A stretch of DNA of 64,000 nucleotides from Akanthomyces muscarius. Its lineage: Eukaryota > Ascomycota > Sordariomycetes > Hypocreales > Cordycipitaceae. The notes beneath the pieces are model-generated. The model worked only from the letters and a program-made list of their open reading frames with translations, was not told where the DNA came from and ran no database searches. The position numbers and the translations under genes were made by a program. The DNA lies in NCBI RefSeq assembly GCF_028009165.1, contig NC_079241.1, positions 1,736,001 to 1,800,000 of the forward strand, read 5' to 3'. Below are positions 58,101 to 64,000 of the stretch, piece by piece. How positions within the stretch are numbered: position 1 is the stretch's first letter; each line of letters opens with the position of its first letter.

Positions 58101-59055
58101 TTGGGTATTAGAAAAATGAAGGAGAGAGTGTAGGGTAAAGAATTGATCCGTCCACATACCGATCTAATGAGACCTTTGATGTCTAGTAGAGAGTTGATAA
58201 GACTGCTTTTGCCTGGCTATGTGTCAGCTCATTACTGTAGACCGACGCATCAGCGGTTTAGTCAAGCGACTTACCGGCTCCGGCGTCACCGACGAAGCCT
58301 AATTTGCGCGTGGAAGCTTGCCGGAAGCTTGACAAGCGAGCTGTTTCTGCATGCAGTTGATGCATGACTGAGTCACGCTCTAGGTGCAGCGAACTGCTCG
58401 CCAGTGCCCTTTTCAACTCTACAACGAGCGACTTTGTTTCCGCAAACGCAGACTGAAAACCTACCGCATTGAATGCATCCTGTGGCGGGTCTTCTTCATG
58501 TATCTCATAGCGGCCCTCTAGATTGCGAGAGCTTGATCTTCTCCTGGAAGAACGAGGCGTAGCAGCACCGCTCAGGAAGCCACTGCCAGCAAGGGCGTGG
58601 AGTGTGATGGCCGTTTCAGGACCTCCAGACATACGATTCTGTGAATTGGACCTTGCATTGCGGGCCGAGTCGCTGAGCCTTGGAGGCGTTTGGTCGGCGA
58701 TCCGAAGGCGGTCCAAGTTCAAAGCCATGGTTCCCACGGCAGGGCCTTCGGATTGGCGGACGATGACATTATTCGGGCTCCAGGTGAAGTTGGGCGTTGC
58801 GGGCTCCTGCTCCTCTGGAGAAGAAACTGACACCGAAACAGATGGAGTTCTGAAGTGAAAATCACGGCGAGATGTGGACGACTCGCTGCCTGAGAAGACA
58901 AATTCGGACTCGGAAGGCTCAACGGAAGGCAAGGGCGTGTCGGCTGAGCTTCCAGCAGAATTGCTGTCTGCTGCCGCAGAGCCATTGCGAGAGTTGTAAG
59001 GAGTAAGTCGAAGCTTGATAATATTAGCATTTGTCTTTGAAACATAAATATGCAA
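55123..59055 (-). CDS. SLIP-GC-like dynamin-superfamily GTPase, fifteen exons
   Basis: Exons: 58275-59055, 58160-58212, 57642-58096, 57537-57592, 57294-57475, 57019-57224, 56931-56957, 56494-56872, 56355-56433, 56210-56268, 56141-56165, 55813-56016, 55630-55750, 55483-55574, 55123-55424; 3021 nt in phase, 1006 residues. Residues 1-240 are Ser-rich and look disordered. The G domain has the P-loop GDAGAGKS (256-263, split by intron 1), a G2 threonine in AACTCVATEFHF, G3 DLPG (446-449) and G4 TKSD (506-509). The helical rest includes an acidic coiled region (ETDEEEHRILKEEYDGYIDD) and motifs such as EYGTGSHARRRTI shared with vertebrate SLIP-GC (nuclear GTPase of germinal-centre B cells). The fungal role is unknown. 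Intron 5 has a GC-AG border. The start is uncertain: an ATG about 35 bp farther upstream could splice into the same frame. Confidence 0.85.
57225..57293 (-). other. GC-AG intron in the SLIP-GC-like gene
   Basis: The junction that preserves G4 (TKSD) and reads on into DIDNDEALHDW requires the donor GCAAGT, the usual form of the rare GC-AG class, with acceptor TTGTTCAG. Nearby GT alternatives break the frame or the conserved text. Intron length is 69 bp. Confidence 0.75.
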
Positions 59056-60517
59056 CTGGTGCTACCTGGGTCATTTTTAACAAGAGGAAATAGAGACTGC
59101 TATTGCACGTGTGTTGCAAGATGCAGTGTCACAGAGACGGAGATGCGTTCGTGGTCTTGTACAAAATACCTTGTAAGAAGGCTCTCATTCAGGGGATAAC
59201 GCTGGGTGGAGGGCAGGTGTGGGAAACTGCCTTGTCTGTGGACTTGCATATGCAGTCATGCAGCAGGTATGGCGAAGTGACAGGGTTGCGAAAATTAAAT
59301 GGCTACAGCAACACACATGATACGCCACGTTGACGCCCTGGGGGGCTCTCGTACATTAGTTATACTGACCTTGCAGTAGATGCTCCGTCGGAAGCAGAGA
59401 GCGGCCAACAATTTGGCCCTTCGCGTTTCAGTGGTGCGAATCCCCCACAAGCTGATAGCCAAACAACTCTCCTCTTTCAGACAGCCACATGGACATGGTC
59501 GGCCTGCGTTGCCTGGTCTATTTATGCTGCATGTACGACATACCCATTTGCTTCTTTAGGCTTCTCAAGCCGTATAGCTGCATCTCAGCCACGCCCTGCC
59601 AGCTCCGCGGTATTCCAAGCCTTCACATCAGTATTATCTAGAGGCTTGATATCACTTGTCTATTTAATTGCTCGAACTTACTGACCATATTTCCCTCGGT
59701 GCAACAATTATTCTTAGGCGCCCGGAATACGGGAATAAGCCTCGCGATGAAGGGGTTCGTCAGCGCAGTCCTCTCCAACGTAATGAGGCCGAACTCCGCC
59801 TCTCCCGATCCCTGTACCAGGCTCCCGCATCTACATGACTCGGGCGGCTACAGGGCTTTGTTGGCACCAATCGGAATACTCACTGGCTCAGCCTGGCGGA
59901 GCTCAACTGGAGCTATCAATTTGACTTGAGCATTAAAAAAAGAGCAATTTGATGTGTAAGTATGCAGGCAGTGTGCCGAATCGCCCAAGACCAGCAATCC
60001 TCAGTGCTTCTGACCTGCCATGACCACAGCGGCCTGTTGACCTCGAATTAGCAATGTATTAGCTGTAGAGCAGTTTCCTGTTGAGTGTGCTTGTTTAAAT
60101 TGCTCCAATCGCCCACTGTTTAAGTTGCATTTGTGTTCAGCGCTTGCCGCTGTCTCGGCCGAGCACTCCGTACGCTCTTCCAAGTGAACGGACAATGCGA
60201 CCGGGAGTGGCTGTGTAACAGTGCTGAGGACGATATCCTCCAGCAAGAGTATAGTTCTACTTAGCAGGCAACAGTTCCAAAACATAAATTATGACGATCA
60301 TCTTTTCGCAAAATGATCAAAAGTACTAGTTATCTGGAGGCGCGCGCCCCGCGTAACTAGCCTGAGTAGTTGGTCCCGCACAACGCCCCGGCTTCCCCCT
60401 ACCCGTAGCCTTGTCGCTAGAAACGCCTTTTTTTTTTTGCGTGCAATCCTCTAATTCCAGACCAGACGGATCTTTTGATCCCCATCGGCTGCCTATTTCT
60501 GAACTCTGAGCGACTGC

Positions 60518-60535
60518 AAAAAAAAAAAAAAAAAA
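60518..60535 (+). repeat. Homopolymer run of 18 A
   Basis: Uninterrupted A run in non-coding DNA, preceded by a T10 run about 80 bp to the left. A reverse-transcribed poly(A) tail would be one source, but no retroposed gene is recognisable beside it. Confidence 0.7.
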
Positions 60536-61578
60536 CTGGACTATTTCCTAGACTAGACGTGGGAGCGCTCGTCGTCAATGCCAAAGGTGCCCGAACTTCC
60601 GCGATTGCCAGCATAGCGGCCACCCCTTCTAGACTAATTAGTGACCGTCAGAGGCATTTCAACAAGTGCAGATTCGAGTTGATTCGCTCATGTACATTTT
60701 CCTGTGTGTTTATGGTATTAAATATCTCGATTTTGCTCGTATATGCAATGTCTCTCGCATCCGCGACGATAACACCTCCTCATGACTGGCTGTCAATTGA
60801 TTGTATCTGCTCGTTGGTCGCAGTTCCGGACGGTGACTATGAGGTCAGCTATCAACACCTTTGTCATTCCGTCTGTCGTCTATTGACCAAGACCGCAAGC
60901 AGTTTTCCGCAACGAGGCTCGAGTAGTTAAGGTACGGAAACTATCCTTGAGGGTCGACTTTGAACCCACTGCTAGTATCATCACTCCTTCAAACAGCTGG
61001 CCTGACTCTGGAAGCCTTTGGCCCGACTTTACTGGTTAACCATCTCTCTTGCACTTCTCCCGGGGCCTGGACTGACACTTCCGGTCTTCCAAATCAAGAA
61101 ATAGATTGGCGCGAAAGCATGATCCAACAACATAGAGGCTTGGCCCCTTTTATCAACGTTGAGACATGCTCGCCTTTGGTTCCCCAGACCGCACTCGAAC
61201 TTTATTATTCCGCCATGCCTAATGTCTCTAGTCATTTTCCACCTATGAGAAATCAGCATCCACTGAAGCCGTTCCATTTAGGGGATGAGCTTACCTGGGC
61301 TAGGCGCTTTTGAGCCCCGATTTACAGGGCCCAGAACTAGTGTCTAGCTGCATCACGCTTTCGCCGGGCAATGCCGTGTCAGACGTTGTTGCATTGGACG
61401 GAAATTCGTCTCTGGGGAGGAATGATGGGAGCATTTCAGAGACATGATGAATTTTACCACCAAGCAATTAGCTTAGACGTAAGGCTTGGAAGGCCATTGC
61501 AAGAGCGTAAGATTTTAGTCGATCGCCGCGATGCTGCATTAACTCAAATGGTGCATGATTCTTTGGAAGGGAGAGTGT

Positions 61579-61586
61579 TATAAAAG
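61579..61586 (+). promoter_or_regulatory. TATA box of the secreted-protein gene
   Basis: TATAAAAG lies 103 bp before the ATG at 61689, a normal distance for a fungal gene with a short leader. A clear TATA box often goes with strongly regulated genes. Confidence 0.65.
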
Positions 61587-61688
61587 CCGACTCGCTCGCC
61601 GGCCCTCAACGACAGAGGCATCTGCTGCTTTATATTCGGACATTTAAGCCACATTCTCAAATATTCACACAAACTCATACTTTCCACA

Positions 61689-62138
61689 ATGCAGCTGTCA
61701 CTCTCTGTCATCGTCGCCGCTCTAGCTGTGAGCGTCTCTGCCGCCCCTGCCCAGGACGTCGAGAAGCGTGCCATCACCTCTGGCACCAACGATGGTTCCA
61801 TCTTCCAGTTTGGCGACGCTTCGCGCTGCCGCAAAATCTTTTACGACTCGGGCGCCTGTGGTCTAAGCACCTACTTCAAGGGCAAAGTTCCTTCCAACAT
61901 GCCCCTCGTCGCTGTTCCCTCCCACGTCTTTGACAAGTTCGGCCAGGCTCAGGACAACAAGCTCTGCGCCAAGACAATCACCATGACCTACAAGGGTGTG
62001 ACTCGCAAGGCAATCGTCGCTGACGAGAATACCAGCAACGAGCAATCGATTGATATGTGTCTGAATGACTGGAAGGCTTTTGGCGGAAAGGATGGCGACG
62101 GCACGCTCCGTCGCGGCATCAAGTGGACCATCGGTTGA
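61689..62138 (+). CDS. Small secreted protein with double-psi beta-barrel (barwin/RlpA-like) fold
   Basis: Single-exon gene of 149 residues. The N-terminus MQLSLSVIVAALAVSVSA is a clear signal peptide, likely cut after Ala18 or Ala19. A dibasic Lys26-Arg27 (DVEKR) fits Kex2 processing, leaving a mature domain of about 122 residues. Four Cys (at 47, 57 and in KLCAK and DMCLND) could form two disulphides. The text SRCRKIFYDSGACGLSTYF, then TYKGVTRKAIVADENTSNEQ and SIDMCLNDWKAFGG, suits the double-psi beta-barrel fold of barwin, expansin and RlpA-like proteins. Related small fungal proteins are abundant extracellular proteins that bind wall polysaccharides or interact with hosts; the role here is inferred. 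No catalytic function can be assigned. A good TATA box precedes it. Confidence 0.78.
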   Translation: MQLSLSVIVAALAVSVSAAPAQDVEKRAITSGTNDGSIFQFGDASRCRKIFYDSGACGLSTYFKGKVPSNMPLVAVPSHVFDKFGQAQDNKLCAKTITMTYKGVTRKAIVADENTSNEQSIDMCLNDWKAFGGKDGDGTLRRGIKWTIG

Positions 62139-63156
62139 GAGGTTCTCAGCAGGGGCCATGTATTGGTATATGTGATCATGATAGAACTGGAACATGGATA
62201 TTCGCTGTTTGAGCAATGCCACAATCATGTGAGAGCTCGCTTTCAAGAGTAAATAACATTGATAGCGAATGAAATCGTCTTATCTCGACGTTGCTATTTG
62301 TGAGTGAGAACTAAGCGCTAGGCCCCAAAGCATTAAATAGGCATGTATTTGCAGCGCGCCCACCCAAGGAATATTGCAAGGAAACGGAAAGTGGTTTTAA
62401 ATGATTAGCCTCGTCATGCGCGGGCTAATATGAACCAAGATACGGATAGAGCGACAGCCCAAAGAGGAACCCCTCGCGCCGCCGAGGGAGCCGCTTCATG
62501 CAGCGTCAATCGTATTGAAGCAAAGTTGAGCGCGCTTGATTGAATCATACTGAAAAATTGGAAATAATAATAAATTGCGAGGGGAAAAGAAACCTGGGAC
62601 TTTCCGTACTACAGCGGCCGCATCACAGAAGGGCACATAAGGAGCTCCATAGCAACCCGACCCAGACATATCAAACGTTTTCAAAAATTGAAACAGAAAT
62701 TAATCAAAAGAAATGAAACTAAAATGCATCGGCCGGCCATCGTCAATTCAGGATTAGATCTTGGCTGTGGCTGCCTAGTCAAGGCACGAGCACGCAGCTT
62801 CGGGTCATTCATCAGGCACTTATTCGGCATGGAATTACAGTCTCGCGGTCCCGGATGGTTTGTTTTGTCCGCAGCCACCTTCAGCCGGCTCAACCATTTA
62901 CCCACCCATCTCATCTGCATTGAACATTCTAGCCAACCATGCAAAAGTTTCGCTGTCAAAGGTTGGTCCTTTTGCATTTCGGGCCCGCGCGTGCGCAAGT
63001 CCGCAGGCAAAAGGGGTTTCCGCCAGACAGATGGCTACTCCGCTAGCCATTGCCAAGGTGATTCGAACTTGCCAAAATCACAAGCAGGCTACTTCGAGGA
63101 ACAGCAGTCGTGTATTCAATTAGTCCACTCCCCCGCTACTAACAATTGTCTTCAGA
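62139..63156. other. Intergenic region before the short-chain dehydrogenase
   Basis: About 1 kb, moderately A+T-rich on the left. The last 25 bp (CTACTAACAATTGTCTTCAG, 63136-63155) look like the 3' end of an intron that would end just before the modelled ATG. A frame from about 62688 runs through the region but has no ATG-supported protein of known family. Confidence 0.45.
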
Positions 63157-64000
63157 ATGGATGGTACGATCATCGTTACCGGCGCCAACGGTGGCCTAGG
63201 CTCCGCCATCGTCTCTCAGATTGTGCAGTTGCCTGAATACTCGGCGCTTCACGGGATCTATACTGTTCGCGATACAGGCACGTCTGCAGGCCTGAAAGCA
63301 ATGCTCGACCGCGACGGTCGACATGAAGAGCAGAATCAGCACCAAATCCTAGGGCTGGATCTGTCCCGGCTCTCCGACGTTCGACGTTTCGCCGCCGAAG
63401 TGAACGCGCTGGTTGCTGAGGGGAGGCTGCCACCCATACGAGCTCTGGCGCTCAACGCTGGGTTTCTAGAACAGGCCGCGCAAACGATGAGCGACGACGG
63501 TCTAGACATGAGTTTCCAGGTAAACTACTTGGCTCATTTCCTGCTGACGGTCCTCTTGCTGCAGAGTATGGACCGGAGGAAGGGTCGAATCCTGGTGACA
63601 GGAAGCTGGCTGCACGAGTATGTAAAGCCTTACAGCCGCACACAAACGAAGGCTTCCAGATGGCCAAACTAAATATCCATCGTCTGGACACCATAATAGT
63701 CCGGATGACGCAAGGTTTGATGGCGCAGCCATTTTCCCAGAACAGTATCGCCCAATCCTGAAAGAAGGGGTACGGCCGCTTGCCCAGGGCAGCTGGGGCG
63801 GAACGGATGGCTGGGCCGGGCGTCGCCGCTATGGAGCTTCCAAACTCTGCGAAGCAATCATGGTGTAAGTAGATCGTATCTTGTTACGAGAAGAAGCAAG
63901 CTATACCCAGATGCCTCCTCCCGGCTAACCCAGATCGTGCTTCTGCGGGAACTAGAATGGAGCTCCAGCGTCGTCTCGACCGTGACCCCATCCTTAGGGA
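63157..64000 (+). CDS. Short-chain dehydrogenase/reductase (3' end outside window)
   Basis: Exons 63157-63617, 63700-63864 and 63956 onward, cut by the right edge of the window; 223 codons plus two bases are visible. The N-terminus MDGTIIVTGANGGLGSA holds the Rossmann dinucleotide motif TGxxxGxG (residues 8-15). NAG is at 100-102 and the catalytic Tyr198-x3-Lys202 lies in YGASK, so the active site is intact. Such enzymes oxidise or reduce alcohols and ketones with NAD(P)H; the substrate is not predictable. Introns of 82 and 91 bp join in phase. The sequence just before the start looks like an intron acceptor, so a 5' UTR intron or an extra upstream exon is possible. It faces the same direction as the secreted-protein gene 1 kb to the left. 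Confidence 0.85.

Larger units (their letters stand above)
59056..61688. other. Intergenic region between the GTPase gene and the secreted-protein gene
   Basis: About 2.6 kb without a supported gene. A frame of about 150 codons at 60475-60930 begins in an A18 run region and has no family signature. A run of 10 T at 60428 and of 18 A at 60518-60535 lie about 90 bp apart in inverted orientation. The right end holds a TATA box for the next gene. Confidence 0.5.

Noticed and set aside
60475..60930. 151-codon frame beginning near the A18 run
   Set aside because: The Lys run comes from the homopolymer and the rest shows no domain.

Overview
This window is nuclear DNA from a filamentous ascomycete. 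The genes carry short GT-AG introns of about 45-130 bp with CTAAC/CTGAC-like branch points. The proteins are typical of Pezizomycotina: palF, an HCNGP-type protein, an AflR-like Zn2Cys6 factor, DUF3712, and an MBOAT_2 acyltransferase. Overall style suggests Sordariomycetes, probably Hypocreales, but that placement is inference. I see no rRNA, no convincing tRNA, no intact transposon and no CRISPR.

Layout: seventeen protein genes were modelled, with exons joined by hand and checked for phase. The left part (1-21 kb) holds the 3' end of a CDC6/CDC18 licensing factor, the ambient-pH arrestin palF, the Fe-S co-chaperone JAC1 divergent from a flavocytochrome b2-type lactate dehydrogenase, a 4.9 kb gene-poor stretch, a DUF3712 membrane protein convergent with an HCNGP-type protein, and a conserved orphan. 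The middle (21-47 kb) holds an AflR-like Zn2Cys6 regulator, a 5.4 kb gene-poor stretch, an MBOAT acyltransferase tail-to-tail with a complete ten-exon telomerase reverse transcriptase, a DH-BAR-SH3 RhoGEF, a GPH-type disaccharide transporter and the V-ATPase assembly factor PKR1. The right part (47-64 kb) begins with a 6.4 kb gene-poor stretch, then a C2H2 factor convergent with a fifteen-exon SLIP-GC-like dynamin-superfamily GTPase, a small secreted double-psi beta-barrel protein, and the 5' part of a short-chain dehydrogenase cut by the window edge.

Most genes are single-copy housekeeping or signalling genes with no operon-like logic. Functional links are loose: JAC1 and CYB2 share a 663 bp divergent promoter and both relate to redox or mitochondrial metabolism. 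The Zn2Cys6 regulator and the acyltransferase are of types common in secondary-metabolism clusters, but no synthase lies between or beside them here.

The most rewarding regions are TERT, whose 620 bp third-from-last... penultimate-stage intron stays open when retained and starts in a long pyrimidine tract, and the intron-dense SLIP-GC-like GTPase with a GC-AG intron and 25-27 nt exons. A palindromic ACCTAGGTA-type motif also recurs only in the intergenic DNA.
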